This document shows positions 42,918 to 55,899 of a stretch of DNA of 64,000 nucleotides, piece after piece. The position numbers were made by a program, and so were the translations under genes. The stretch covers positions 19,912-83,911 of the forward strand of contig NZ_JNWO01000033.1 in NCBI RefSeq assembly GCF_000716435.1. Direction: 5' to 3'. A model generated the notes under the pieces. It was not told the origin of the DNA. It did not search any database and was given only the letters and a program-made list of their open reading frames with translations. The stretch is from Streptomyces xylophagus (GTDB lineage: Bacteria > Actinomycetota > Actinomycetes > Streptomycetales > Streptomycetaceae). Position 1 is the first letter of the stretch, and the number at the start of each line of letters is the position of its first letter.

Positions 42918-43667
42918 ATGGCCCGTGATCGCAAACCGTCCCGTCACCGCACCCGCCTCCTCACCGTCTCCGCGACCGCGCTCACCCTCGCCGGGGTCGC
43001 ACTCGTCGAGATCCCGGCCTCGGCCGCGAGCCCCGCGAAGGGGCACGACGTCTCCTCGCACCAGAAGAACGTCGACTGGTCGAGCGCGAAGGCGAAGGGC
43101 GCCACGTTCGTCTACGTCAAGGCGACCGAGTCCACCACCTACCGAAGCCCCTACTTCGCCCAGCAGTACAACGGCGCCCGCGCGGCGGGCATCATCCGCG
43201 GCGCGTACCACTTCGCGCTGCCGGACAAGTCGTCGGGCGCGACCCAGGCCGCCTACTTCGTGGCGCACGGCGGCGGCTGGAAGGCGGACGGCTGGACGCT
43301 GCCACCGGCGCTCGACATCGAATACAACCCGTACGACAAGAAGCACGGCTGCTACGGCCTGAGCAAGGCCAAGATGGTGAGCTGGATCAAGGCCTTCAGC
43401 GCCGAGGTGAAGCGGGAGACCGGCCGCCGTCCGGTGATCTACACGACCGCCCACTGGTGGAACACCTGCACGGGCAGCAGCACCGCCCTGGCCTCGACAC
43501 ACGCGCTGTGGATCGCCCGCCACGAGTCGGCGGACGCGGGATCGCTGCCCGCCGGTTGGTCGTACTGGACCTTCTGGCAGTACGACAACAGCGGCAGCCT
43601 GCCGGGTGATCAGAATCTCTTCAACGGGACGACGAGCCAACTGAAGAAGTTCGCCCGGGGTTACTAG
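42918..43667 (+). CDS. Secreted GH25 lysozyme (muramidase)
   Basis: A 249-residue protein with a twin-Arg-free signal peptide (residues 1-37, ending SAAS) and a GH25 barrel: KGHDVSSHQKNVDW, then KATESTTYRSPYF, RGAYHFALP and the catalytic DxE in ALDIEYNPY. It cuts the beta-1,4 bond of peptidoglycan outside the cell. The ATG at 42918 follows GGGGGGAAAC. The 198-nt upstream gap includes an A+T-rich stretch (cttccaataatctctg) that may be the promoter. Confidence 0.93.
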   Translation: MARDRKPSRHRTRLLTVSATALTLAGVALVEIPASAASPAKGHDVSSHQKNVDWSSAKAKGATFVYVKATESTTYRSPYFAQQYNGARAAGIIRGAYHFALPDKSSGATQAAYFVAHGGGWKADGWTLPPALDIEYNPYDKKHGCYGLSKAKMVSWIKAFSAEVKRETGRRPVIYTTAHWWNTCTGSSTALASTHALWIARHESADAGSLPAGWSYWTFWQYDNSGSLPGDQNLFNGTTSQLKKFARGY

Positions 43668-43696
43668 CCCGTACAGACACCACAGAGACCCCCTCA

Positions 43697-43737
43697 GTTC
43701 ACTTTCCGTTCATCCAGGTTGCCTACGGTCAACGCGC
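43697..43737 (+). promoter_or_regulatory. PHO box (PhoP binding site)
   Basis: Two adjacent 11-nt direct repeat units, GTTCACTTTCC and GTTCATCCAGG, agree with the Streptomyces PhoP unit G(G/T)TCAYYYRCG; a weaker third unit GGTCAACGCGC starts at 43727. They lie 30-70 nt before the phosphate permease start. PhoP should activate or tune the gene when phosphate is short. Confidence 0.85.
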
Positions 43738-43765
43738 CAATGACCTCGAACGATTGCCTGGGTAA

Positions 43766-45013
43766 ATGGAAAACTTCTCGCTGATCCTCGCGATTGTGGT
43801 GGTCACCGCACTCGCGTTCGATTTCACGAACGGTTTCCACGACACCGCGAACGCGATGGCCACCACCATCTCGACCGGTGCGCTCAAGCCCAAGGTCGCG
43901 GTGGCCATGTCGGCCGCCCTCAACCTGGTGGGCGCTTTTCTCTCCGTGGAGGTCGCCAACACGATCTCCAAGGGGCTCGTCGACGAGAGCGGCATCCGTC
44001 CCGAGGTCATCTTCGCGGCGCTGGTCGGCGCGATCCTCTGGAACCTGGTGACCTGGCTCGTCGGCCTCCCGTCCAGTTCCTCGCACGCCCTGATGGGCGG
44101 CCTGATCGGCGCCACCATCGCCTCCGCCGGCACCGGCGCGGTCCACGGCGACGTCCTGGTCACCAAGGTGCTGCTGCCCGCCGTCGCCGCCCCGATCGTC
44201 GCGGGCATCGCGGCGATGCTGGCCACCCGCTTCTCGTACGCCCTGAGCCGCAACGCCGAGGGCAAGGCCGCCGACAAGGGCTTCCGCGTCGGCCAGATCG
44301 CCTCCGCCGGGCTGGTCTCGCTGGCCCACGGCACGAACGACGCGCAGAAGACGATGGGCATCATCACCCTCGCCCTGATCGCCGGCGGCTCCATCGCCCC
44401 CGACTCGGACCCGCCCACCTGGGTCATCCTCTCCGCGGGTCTTGCCATCGCGATGGGCACGTACATCGGCGGCTGGCGCATCATCCGCACCATGGGCAAG
44501 GGCCTGACCGACCTCCGGCCGCAGCAGGGTTTCGCCGCCCAGACCAGCGCCGCCGCGGTCATCCTGGCCTCCTCGCACATCGGCTTCTCCCTCTCCACCA
44601 CGCACGCCGTCTCCGGCTCGGTGATGGGCGCGGGCCTGGGCCGCAAGGGCGGTGTCGTCCGCTGGTCGACCGCCACCCGGATGTTCGTCGCCTGGGGCCT
44701 GACGCTGCCGGCCGCCGCGCTGGTCGGCGCGCTCGCCGAGTCCGTGACCGACCTCGGCGACTGGGGCACCGCGCTGGTGGCCGTCTTCCTGGTCGCCTCC
44801 AGCACCGCGATCTGGCTGCTCTCCCGCCGTCAGGTGGTCGACGCCTCGAACGTCAACGAGGTCGAGGAGCCGCCCGGCGTGGTCACCACCGCGATCGCCG
44901 CCGTGACCCCGCCCCCGTCGGTAGCCCTCTCCGAGGGCCTCACGGCGACGATCCCCTCGCCGCCCACGGCCGTGAAGTCCGACCCGGCGACCCCGCCGGC
45001 CGCCGCCGTCTGA
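43766..45013 (+). CDS. pitH2: Inorganic phosphate transporter, PiT family
   Basis: A 415-residue permease with about ten transmembrane helices. Both PiT signatures are present: DFTNGFHDTANAMAT near residue 20 and SLAHGTNDAQKTMGI near residue 190. It imports metal-phosphate with H+ at low affinity. The PHO box in front and the small following membrane gene match pitH2 (SCO1845) of S. coelicolor, hence the symbol. The C-terminal 45 residues are Pro/Ala-rich and cytoplasmic. The ATG lacks a strong ribosome site. Confidence 0.92.
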   Translation: MENFSLILAIVVVTALAFDFTNGFHDTANAMATTISTGALKPKVAVAMSAALNLVGAFLSVEVANTISKGLVDESGIRPEVIFAALVGAILWNLVTWLVGLPSSSSHALMGGLIGATIASAGTGAVHGDVLVTKVLLPAVAAPIVAGIAAMLATRFSYALSRNAEGKAADKGFRVGQIASAGLVSLAHGTNDAQKTMGIITLALIAGGSIAPDSDPPTWVILSAGLAIAMGTYIGGWRIIRTMGKGLTDLRPQQGFAAQTSAAAVILASSHIGFSLSTTHAVSGSVMGAGLGRKGGVVRWSTATRMFVAWGLTLPAAALVGALAESVTDLGDWGTALVAVFLVASSTAIWLLSRRQVVDASNVNEVEEPPGVVTTAIAAVTPPPSVALSEGLTATIPSPPTAVKSDPATPPAAAV

Positions 45014-45056
45014 TCCCGGGCCCCCGGTCAAGCAGGAACAAGAAGGAAGCAGCAGC

Positions 45057-45278
45057 ATGCACATCGACTGGGCAGCCCTCGGCTCCGTCTTCGGCGTCAG
45101 CCTCGTGGCCACCGTGTCCCTGGTGGCCGTCTTCACCCTCGGTATCGTCGGCCTCTCCCGCCGCGAACGAGCCGTCGCCCAGGGCGACTCCGCGACGCTC
45201 GCCCTGACCGGCGCGTACGTCTGCTTCGCGGCCTGCGCGGCTGCGGTGGCGTACGGGATCTCTCTCATCGTGGCCTGA
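45057..45278 (+). CDS. Small membrane protein in the phosphate permease operon
   Basis: A 73-residue protein with two transmembrane helices (about residues 10-31 and 50-71) joined by a basic loop SRRERAVAQGDS. The ATG at 45057 has AAGGAAG 6 nt upstream. It is 43 nt behind the PiT gene and ahead of a strong terminator, so they form one operon. Conserved in Streptomyces; function unknown, possibly a permease partner. Confidence 0.78.
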   Translation: MHIDWAALGSVFGVSLVATVSLVAVFTLGIVGLSRRERAVAQGDSATLALTGAYVCFAACAAAVAYGISLIVA

Positions 45279-45300
45279 CCGGCCGCCAGTCGGACCCACC

Positions 45301-45336
45301 GTGGGGTGCGGGACGGATCACCGTCCCGCACCCCAC
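45301..45336 (+). terminator. Terminator of the phosphate permease operon
   Basis: A perfect 16-bp inverted repeat (45301-45316 with 45321-45336) and an ATCA loop, 22 nt after the small membrane protein stop, followed by GCTTTCG. It separates the phosphate operon from the cobalamin riboswitch. Confidence 0.88.
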
Positions 45337-45424
45337 GCTTTCGTGACCCGCCGACGGCGGACGTGTGGGCATCAGCACACTCCTCCCCCGCAGGTCAACG
45401 GCAAGTTGACGCCCCTTCCAACAC

Positions 45425-45555
45425 CGTGGTGGACTGCCGGAGCCATATACGGCGGCAGGAGAGGAAGCCGGTGCGAATCCGGCGCGGTCCCGCCACTGTC
45501 ACCGGGGTAGGTAGCCCCGGGAGCCAGGAACTCTCACCGCCGGTCTCGTCGAACC
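45425..45555 (+). promoter_or_regulatory. Cobalamin (B12) riboswitch
   Basis: The conserved core is clear: GGAAGCCGGTGCGAATCCGG, then GCGGTCCCGCCACTGT, a variable C/G-rich stem (CCGGGG/CCCCGG) and AGCCAGGAACT. It lies 100 nt before cobD and should shut the operon when adenosylcobalamin is plentiful. A nine-codon frame (MSPCSAAD, 45582-45608) with GAGTGAGG in front follows it; whether it is translated is unknown. The outer limits are approximate. Confidence 0.92.
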
Positions 45556-45653
45556 AGGGCGTGGACACCCTGAGTGAGGACATGTCGCCATGCTCGGCTG
45601 CCGATTGAGCTCCCGTACCAGCGCAGTGCCCGACTCCGCGATCGGCTGAGCCG

Positions 45654-46595
45654 ATGCGTGCCGATCGCGTCTTCGCGTACGGCGCCGCCGCCGGCCTTCT
45701 CGGCGACCACCTGCTCGGCGATCCCCGCCGCGGGCATCCGGTCGCCGCGTTCGGCCGCGCCGCCGGTGCCGTGGAACAGGTGCTGTGGCGCGACCACCGC
45801 GGGTGGGGCGCCCTGCACACCGCCGTGTGCGTGGGTGGCACCGTCGCCCTCGCCGCCGCGGCCACTACGGCCCTACGACCTTCCCGTACGGCCTCTGCCG
45901 CCCTCACCGCCGCCGCCACCTGGGCCGTCGTCGGCGGGACCTCTCTCGCCCGCGAGGCCGGGGTCATCGCGCGTGCGCTGGAGGCAGGGGACATCGAGGC
46001 TGCTCGGGCACGTCTCCCCCACCTCTGTGGGCGGGACCCCCAATCCCTCGACGCCGACGGGATCGCCCGGGCCGTCGTCGAGTCCGTCGCCGAGAACACG
46101 TCCGACGCGGTGGTGGGCGCCCTGGTGTGGGGCGGCATCGCGGGCGTCCCGGGTCTGCTCGGCTTCCGCGCCGTGAACACCCTCGACGCCATGGTCGGCC
46201 ACAAGTCGGCCAAGTACCGCCGCTACGGCTGGGCTTCGGCCCGCCTCGACGACGTCGCCGGCTGGCCGGGCGCCCGCCTCACCGCCGCCCTCGCGACCGT
46301 CGCGGGCGGCGACCCACGCGGAGCGGTAAGCGCCTGGCGCACCGACGCCCGCAAGCACCCGAGCCCCAACGCCGGCCCCGTGGAGGCCTCCTTCGCGGGA
46401 GCCCTCGGCGTGCGACTGGGCGGAACGCTCTCCTACGGCGGCCGGGTCGAGCACCGGCCCGTGCTCAACGGCGACGGGCGCGCCGTCGCCGTACCGGACA
46501 TCGCGCGTGCCGTACGCCTGTCCCGGCGCGTCGGCCTGCTCGCGCTCGGGGTCAGTGTCGCCGGGCGGCTCCTCGTGAAGGGACGCAACTCATGA
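45654..46595 (+). CDS. cobD: Adenosylcobinamide-phosphate synthase CobD/CbiB
   Basis: A 313-residue membrane protein that attaches aminopropanol (phosphate) to the f side chain of adenosylcobyric acid. Family motifs: [18 protein letters not shown] at the N-terminus, [20 protein letters not shown] mid-protein, then [20 protein letters not shown] and [20 protein letters not shown]. First gene behind the riboswitch. The ATG at 45654 has weak ribosome-site complementarity. It ends in a 4-nt overlap with cobQ. Confidence 0.93.
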   Translation: MRADRVFAYGAAAGLLGDHLLGDPRRGHPVAAFGRAAGAVEQVLWRDHRGWGALHTAVCVGGTVALAAAATTALRPSRTASAALTAAATWAVVGGTSLAREAGVIARALEAGDIEAARARLPHLCGRDPQSLDADGIARAVVESVAENTSDAVVGALVWGGIAGVPGLLGFRAVNTLDAMVGHKSAKYRRYGWASARLDDVAGWPGARLTAALATVAGGDPRGAVSAWRTDARKHPSPNAGPVEASFAGALGVRLGGTLSYGGRVEHRPVLNGDGRAVAVPDIARAVRLSRRVGLLALGVSVAGRLLVKGRNS

Positions 46596-48099
46596 GCGGC
46601 GGCGGGCTGTTGGTGGCCGGCACCACCTCTGACGCCGGGAAGAGTGTCGTCACCGCCGGGATCTGCCGGTGGCTGGTGCGGCAGGGCGTGAAGGTGGCGC
46701 CGTTCAAGGCGCAGAACATGTCCCTGAATTCATTCGTGACGCGCGAGGGTGCCGAGATCGGGCGGGCGCAGGCCATGCAGGCGCAGGCGTGCCGCATCGA
46801 GCCGACCGCGCTGATGAATCCCGTGCTGCTCAAGCCGGGAAGCGACCGGACCAGCCAAGTCGTCCTCATGGGCAAGCCCGTGGGCGAGATGAGTGCCCGT
46901 GGCTATCACGGTGGGCGGCAAGAAGCCCTGCTCGGGACCGTGTTGGACTGTCTCGCCGAGTTGCGGGGCACGTATGACGCGGTGATCTGTGAGGGGGCCG
47001 GCAGTCCCGCCGAGATCAATCTGCGGCGGACCGACATCGTGAACATGGGCATCGCGCGCAATGCCCAGTTGCCCGTGCTCGTGGTCGGGGACATCGACCG
47101 CGGGGGCGTCTTCGCCTCCTTCTTCGGGACCGTCGCGCTGCTCAGCCCCGAGGACCAGGCGTTCGTCGCCGGGTTCCTCGTCAACAAGTTCCGGGGCGAT
47201 GTGTCGCTGCTGGAACCGGGGTTGGAGATGCTGCTCGGCCTCACCGGGCGGCGGACGTACGGCGTGCTGCCGTTCCAGCACGGGCTCGGGATCGACGAGG
47301 AGGACGGGCTGCGCATCTCTCTGCGCGGGACCGTCCGCGAGTCGAACACCGCGCCGCCGGTCGGCGAGGACGTGCTGCGGGTCGCCGTCTGCGCGATCCC
47401 GCTCATGTCCAACTTCACCGACGTGGACGCGCTGGCCGCCGAACCGGGCGTCGTGGTGCGGTTCGTGGACCGGCCCGAGGAACTGGCCGACGCCGATCTC
47501 GTCGTGATCCCCGGCACCCGGGGGACGGTGAAGGCGCTGGAGTGGCTGCGGGAGCGGGGACTTGCCGACGCCCTCGTACGCAGGGCCGCCGAGCAGCGGC
47601 CAACTCTCGGTATCTGCGGTGGCTTTCAGATCCTCGGCGAGCACATCGAGGACGAGGTCGAGAGCCGGCAGGGGGCGGTCGACGGGCTCGGAGTCCTGCC
47701 GCTGCGCGTGCGGTTCGCGCGCGAGAAGACCCTCACCCGGCCTGTCGGCGAAGCCCTCGGCGAGCCGGTCGAGGGATACGAGATCCATCACGGGGTCGCC
47801 CAACTCACCGGCGGCGAAGCCTTCTTGGACGGCTGCCGGGTCGGTCAGACCTGGGGTACCCACTGGCACGGATCGCTGGAGTCGGACGGGTTCCGGCGGG
47901 CGTTTCTGCGCGAGGTGGCGGCCGCCGCGGGCCGCCGGTTCGTGCCGGCCGCCGACACTTCGTTCGCCGCGCTGCGCGAGGAGCAGCTCGACCGGCTCGG
48001 CGACCTCATCGAACAGCACGCGGACACGGACGCGCTTTGGCGGCTCATCGAGTCCGGCGCGCCGCAAGGACTGCCTTTCATTCCACCGGGAGCGCCCGC

Positions 48100-48103
<4 letters not shown>
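46592..48103 (+). CDS. cobQ: Cobyric acid synthase CobQ
   Basis: A 503-residue glutamine-dependent amidase that converts four side chains (b, d, e, g) of adenosylcobyrinic a,c-diamide to amides. The N-terminal dethiobiotin-synthetase-like domain has [10 protein letters not shown] and [10 protein letters not shown]; the C-terminal glutaminase domain has the nucleophile Cys in [12 protein letters not shown] and the His in GTHWHGSLE. The ATG overlaps the cobD stop and the stop overlaps cobN (both ATGA), so translation is coupled. Confidence 0.95.
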
Positions 48104-51749
<3,646 letters not shown>

Positions 51750-51753
<4 letters not shown>

Positions 51754-53756
51754 CAACTCCCTTTCCGTTCACGGCCGTTGTCGGCCAGGACGACCTGCGG
51801 CTCGCGCTGCTGCTGAACGCCGTGTCGCCGGCGGTCGGCGGTGTGCTGGTACGCGGCGAGAAGGGCACCGCCAAGTCGACGGCCGTACGCGCCCTTTCGG
51901 CGCTGCTGCCCGAGGTCTCCGTCGTCCCCGGCTGCCGCTTCTCCTGCGACCCGGCCGCACCCGACCCGGCCTGCCCGGACGGGCCGCACGAGACCGGGCC
52001 CGGGGTCCAACGCCCCGCGCGCATGGTCGAGTTGCCGGTCGGCGCCTCCGAGGACCGGCTCGTCGGCGCCCTCGACATCGAGCGGGCGCTCGCAGAGGGC
52101 GTCAAGGCCTTCGAGCCGGGGCTGCTGGCCGACGCGCACCGGGGCATCCTGTACGTCGACGAGGTCAACCTCCTCCACGACCACCTGGTCGACCTGCTGC
52201 TGGACGCGGCGGCGATGGGCGCGTCGTACGTCGAACGCGAAGGCGTCTCCGTCAGGCACGCCGCCCGCTTCCTGCTTGTCGGCACCATGAACCCCGAAGA
52301 GGGCGAACTGCGACCGCAGTTGCTCGACCGGTTCGGCCTGACCGTCGAGGTCGCGGCCTCGCGGGAGCCCGATCAGCGGGTGGAGGTCGTGCGGCGCAGG
52401 CTCGCCTACGACGACGATCCGGCCGGTTTCACCGAGCGCTGGGCGGACGAGGAGTCCTCCGTACGGGCCCGGATCATCGCCGCGCGTGCGCTGTTGCCGT
52501 CCGTGCGGCTGGGCGACGGGGCGTTGCGGCAGATCGCGGCGACCTGTGCGGCCTTCGAGGTGGACGGCATGCGGGCCGACATCGTGATGGCCCGTACGGC
52601 GACCGCGTTGGCCGCGTGGGCCGGGCGGACCGATGTGCTCGCCGAGGACGTACGGCAGGCCGCGCTGCTCGCGTTGCCGCACCGGCGGCGGCGAAATCCC
52701 TTTGACGCGCCGGGACTTGACGAGAACAAGCTCGACGAGACGTTGGAGGAGTTCGCGGAGCAGGAGCAGACGCAGGAGCCCGAGGACGACGATCCGGGGC
52801 CGGACGGTCCCGACGGCCCGGGTGGTGGCGGCGGGCAATCACCCGACGACTCGGACGGCCCCGAGGGCGGTGACGCGGCCGCCCAACCCGAAGCCGGCGA
52901 GGGCGGTCAGCCGCAGGGTGCCGGGGAGCAGCAGCCCGTACGGGCCTCCGAGCCCTTCCGTGCCAAGGCGTTGAGTGTCCCGGGGATCGGCGAAGGTGCG
53001 GCCGGGCGGCGTTCGCGGGCGCGGACCGAGCACGGGCGGACCACCGGGTCCCGGCGGCCCCAAGGGGCGCTCACCAAGCTGCACTTGGCGGCGACCGTGC
53101 AGGCTGCGGCGCCGCATCAACTGGCGCGGGGGCGTTCCGGGCGTGGGCTGGTCGTGCGCCGGGACGATCTGCGGCAGGCGACGCGGGAGGGGCGTGAGGG
53201 CAACCTCGTGCTGTTCGTCGTGGACGCGTCGGGGTCGATGGCGGCGCGGCAGCGGATGAGTGCGGTGAAGGGGGCTGTGCTGTCGTTGCTGCTGGATGCC
53301 TATCAGCGGCGGGACAAGGTGGGGTTGGTGACTTTCCGGGGGGCGAGTGCTGATGTCGCCCTGCCTCCCACCTCGTCCGTGGACGCCGCCGCCGTACGGC
53401 TGGAGTCGTTGCCGACGGGTGGGCGGACGCCGCTTGCCGCCGGGCTGCTCAAGGCGCATGACGTGCTGCGGGTGGAGCGGTTGCGGGATCCGGCCCGGCG
53501 GGCATTGGTTGTCGTGGTGACCGATGGGCGGGCCACCGGTGGTCCCGAGCCGGTCGCGCTTGCCGGGCGGGCGGCGCGGTTGTTCGCCGCCGACGGGGTC
53601 GCTTCCGTGGTCGTGGACTGCGAGTCGGGGCCCGTACGGCTGGGGCTGGCCGGGCAGTTGGCCGGTGAGCTGGAGGGTACGGCGGTGACGCTGGACGAGT
53701 TGCGGGCCGACTCGATCGCCGGGCTGGTCAAGGACGTACAGAGGAGGGCCGCTTAA
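51750..53756 (+). CDS. ChlI/ChlD-type chelatase ATPase subunit (cobaltochelatase partner)
   Basis: A 668-residue protein. Residues 1-330 are an AAA+ ATPase of the magnesium-chelatase I type (Walker A GEKGTAKST at residues 36-44, Walker B ILYVDEVNLL). Residues 330-440 are an acidic Pro/Gly-rich linker and residues about 485-668 a von Willebrand A domain with the metal site DASGSM. This fused I-D layout pairs with CobN in actinobacteria. Chlorophyll genes are absent, so cobalt is the logical metal. GTG at 51750 overlaps the cobN stop. Confidence 0.92.
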
Positions 53757-54355
53757 TGCCGCAGGGGCAGCCGAGTGTCGTGCCGGATGACGGTCTGACG
53801 ACCCGTCAGCGTCGTAATCGGCCACTTGTCGTTGTGCATACGGGAGTTGGGAAAGGCAAGTCGACCGCTGCTTTCGGGCTCGCGTTGCGTGCCTGGAATC
53901 AGGGGTGGCCGATCGGGGTGTTCCAGTTCGTCAAGTCGGCGAAGTGGAAGGTCGGGGAGGAGAACGCCCTTCGGGTGCTGGGTGCTTCCGGTGAGGGCGG
54001 GTCCGTCGACTGGCACAAGATGGGCGAGGGGTGGTCGTGGGTTCAGCGCGACTCCCAGATGGACAACGAGGAGAAGGCGCGGGAAGGGTGGGAGCAGGTC
54101 AAGCGGGATCTTGCTGCCGAGACGTATCAGCTGTACGTGCTCGACGAGTTCGCCTACCCGATGCACTGGGGGTGGGTCGATGTCGATGAGGTGGTCTCTG
54201 TGCTGCGGGAGCGGCCGGGGACGCAGCATGTCGTGATCACCGGGCGGAACGCGCCCGAGAAGCTCGTCGACTTCGCCGACCTCGTGACCGACATGTCCAA
54301 GGTCAAGCACCCTATGGACGCCGGTCAGAAGGGCCAGCGGGGTATCGAGTGGTGA
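53756..54355 (+). CDS. cobO: Cob(I)yrinic acid a,c-diamide adenosyltransferase CobO
   Basis: A 199-residue P-loop protein of the CobA/CobO/BtuR family that transfers the adenosyl group of ATP to the reduced cobalt. The reverse-orientation ATP loop is VHTGVGKGKSTAAFG, and YQLYVLDEFAYPMHWGW and VVITGRNAPEKLVDFADLVT are family blocks. Its ATG shares one base with the stop (TAATG) of the chelatase subunit gene. Confidence 0.95.
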   Translation: MPQGQPSVVPDDGLTTRQRRNRPLVVVHTGVGKGKSTAAFGLALRAWNQGWPIGVFQFVKSAKWKVGEENALRVLGASGEGGSVDWHKMGEGWSWVQRDSQMDNEEKAREGWEQVKRDLAAETYQLYVLDEFAYPMHWGWVDVDEVVSVLRERPGTQHVVITGRNAPEKLVDFADLVTDMSKVKHPMDAGQKGQRGIEW

Positions 54356-55899
54356 TGTCTTCTGTGCCTCGGCTGGTCATTGCCGCGCCCTCTTCGGGCA
54401 GCGGCAAGACCACCGTCGCCACGGGGCTGATGGCCGCGTTCGCCGCGCGGGGGCTCGCCGTGTCCCCGCACAAGGTCGGGCCGGACTACATCGACCCCGG
54501 GTATCACGCGCTCGCCACCGGGCGGGTGGGGCGGAACCTCGACGCGTATCTGTGCGGTCCGGAGTTGGTCGGCCCGCTGTTCGCGCACGGGGCGCGCGGG
54601 TGCGATCTCGCCGTCGTCGAGGGTGTGATGGGGATGTACGACGGGGCTGCGGGGGAAGGGGAGTTGGCGTCCACCGCGCATGTGGCGAAGTTGCTGCGGG
54701 CGCCGGTGGTGCTTGTCGTCGACGCGTCCTCGCAGTCTCGGTCCGTTGCCGCGTTGGTGCATGGCTTTGCTTCCTGGGATCCGGAGGTTCGGGTCGGGGG
54801 GGTGATTCTCAACAAGGTCGCGTCCGATCGGCATGAGGCGTTGTTGCGGGAGGCGTTGGAGTCGGCCGGGGTGCCTGTGCTGGGTGTGTTGCGGCGGGCT
54901 CCTCAGGTGGATACGCCTTCTCGGCATCTGGGGTTGGTGCCGGTTGCGGAACGGCAGTCGGCCGCGGTGGAGGCTGTTGCGGCGATGGGGGCGCAGGTGG
55001 ACGCCGGGTGTGATCTGGAGGCGTTGCTTGCGCTGGCGCGGAGTGCTGGTGCGTTGTCGTGTGCGGCTTGGGATGCGGGTGAGGTCCTGGCTGCTTTTTC
55101 GCCCCCGCCGCCCCTACCCGTCCCATCCCTGGGGGCTGCGCCCCCAGACCCCCGCTTCGGCCCTGAAGGGGCCTCGTCCTCAAACTCCGGACGGGCTGAA
55201 AATGGTGGCCTGCGCTCACAAGTGACCGGACGGGCTGATTTTGCTGGCCTGCGCCCGGAAGCGAACGGACGGGCTGGCTACGCCCACCCCGACTCAAAAG
55301 TGACCGTTGCCGTCGCCGGTGGTCCCGCCTTCACCTTCTCCTACGCCGAACACACCGAACTCCTCACCGCCGCCGGTGCCGAAGTCGTCGTGTTCGACCC
55401 CCTCCGGGACGAGCAACTCCCGGACGGGACATGCGGGTTGGTAATAGGGGGCGGGTTTCCCGAGGTGTATGCCTCCGAGTTGTCCGCCAACGAGCCGCTC
55501 CGCAAGGCCGTCGGAGCCCTCGCAGAGAGTGGCGCTCCCGTCGCCGCCGAATGTGCCGGACTGCTGTATCTGTGCCGGGAGTTGGACGGGCTGCCGATGT
55601 GCGGGGTGCTGGATGCCACCGCGCGGATGAGTGAGCGGCTGACGTTGGGCTATCGGGATGCCGTCGCGCTGAGCGACAGTGTGCTGGCCGTGGCCGGGAC
55701 GCGGATGCGTGGGCACGAGTTTCACCGGACCGTCGTCGAGCCCGGCTCGGGGGCGGCTCCCGCCTGGGGGGTTCGCGCCCCTGACCGGCGGGTCGAAGGT
55801 TTCGTACAACAGGGTGTGCACGCGAGTTATCTGCACACGCACTGGGCGGCCGAGCCCGGTGTGGCCCGTCGGTTCGTGGAGAGGTGCCGGACGTCATGA
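54355..55899 (+). CDS. cobB: Cobyrinate (hydrogenobyrinate) a,c-diamide synthase CobB
   Basis: A 514-residue glutamine amidotransferase amidating the a and c side chains. The N-terminal ATPase domain (residues 1-245) has PSSGSGKTTVATGL and KVGPDYIDPGYH; the C-terminal domain (from about residue 317) has the catalytic Cys in VAAECAGLLYLC and LGYRDAV. Between them lies an unusual 60-70 residue insert: a Pro-rich stretch and three 13-residue repeats. ATG at 54355 shares a base with the cobO stop; GTG codons at 54349 and 54352 are alternatives. Confidence 0.93.
   Translation: MSSVPRLVIAAPSSGSGKTTVATGLMAAFAARGLAVSPHKVGPDYIDPGYHALATGRVGRNLDAYLCGPELVGPLFAHGARGCDLAVVEGVMGMYDGAAGEGELASTAHVAKLLRAPVVLVVDASSQSRSVAALVHGFASWDPEVRVGGVILNKVASDRHEALLREALESAGVPVLGVLRRAPQVDTPSRHLGLVPVAERQSAAVEAVAAMGAQVDAGCDLEALLALARSAGALSCAAWDAGEVLAAFSPPPPLPVPSLGAAPPDPRFGPEGASSSNSGRAENGGLRSQVTGRADFAGLRPEANGRAGYAHPDSKVTVAVAGGPAFTFSYAEHTELLTAAGAEVVVFDPLRDEQLPDGTCGLVIGGGFPEVYASELSANEPLRKAVGALAESGAPVAAECAGLLYLCRELDGLPMCGVLDATARMSERLTLGYRDAVALSDSVLAVAGTRMRGHEFHRTVVEPGSGAAPAWGVRAPDRRVEGFVQQGVHASYLHTHWAAEPGVARRFVERCRTS
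55098..55305 (+). repeat. Repeat element inside the cobB linker, with three 39-bp tandem units
   Basis: The first part (55098-55188) contains hairpin CTGGGGGC-TGC-GCCCCCAG (55129-55147) and CCCGCTTCGGCCCTGAAGGG, blocks I recall from intergenic repeats in Streptomyces. It is followed by three 39-nt units (55189-55227, 55228-55266, 55267-55305), each starting GGACGGGCTG and ending in AAG-n-GA-n-C. All are in frame and read GRAENGGLRSQVT, GRADFAGLRPEAN and GRAGYAHPDSKVT. Confidence 0.85.

Noticed and set aside
45301..45336. Long dyad considered as a CRISPR-type or attachment-site repeat
   Set aside because: Single copy, at the end of an operon and with a typical terminator loop.
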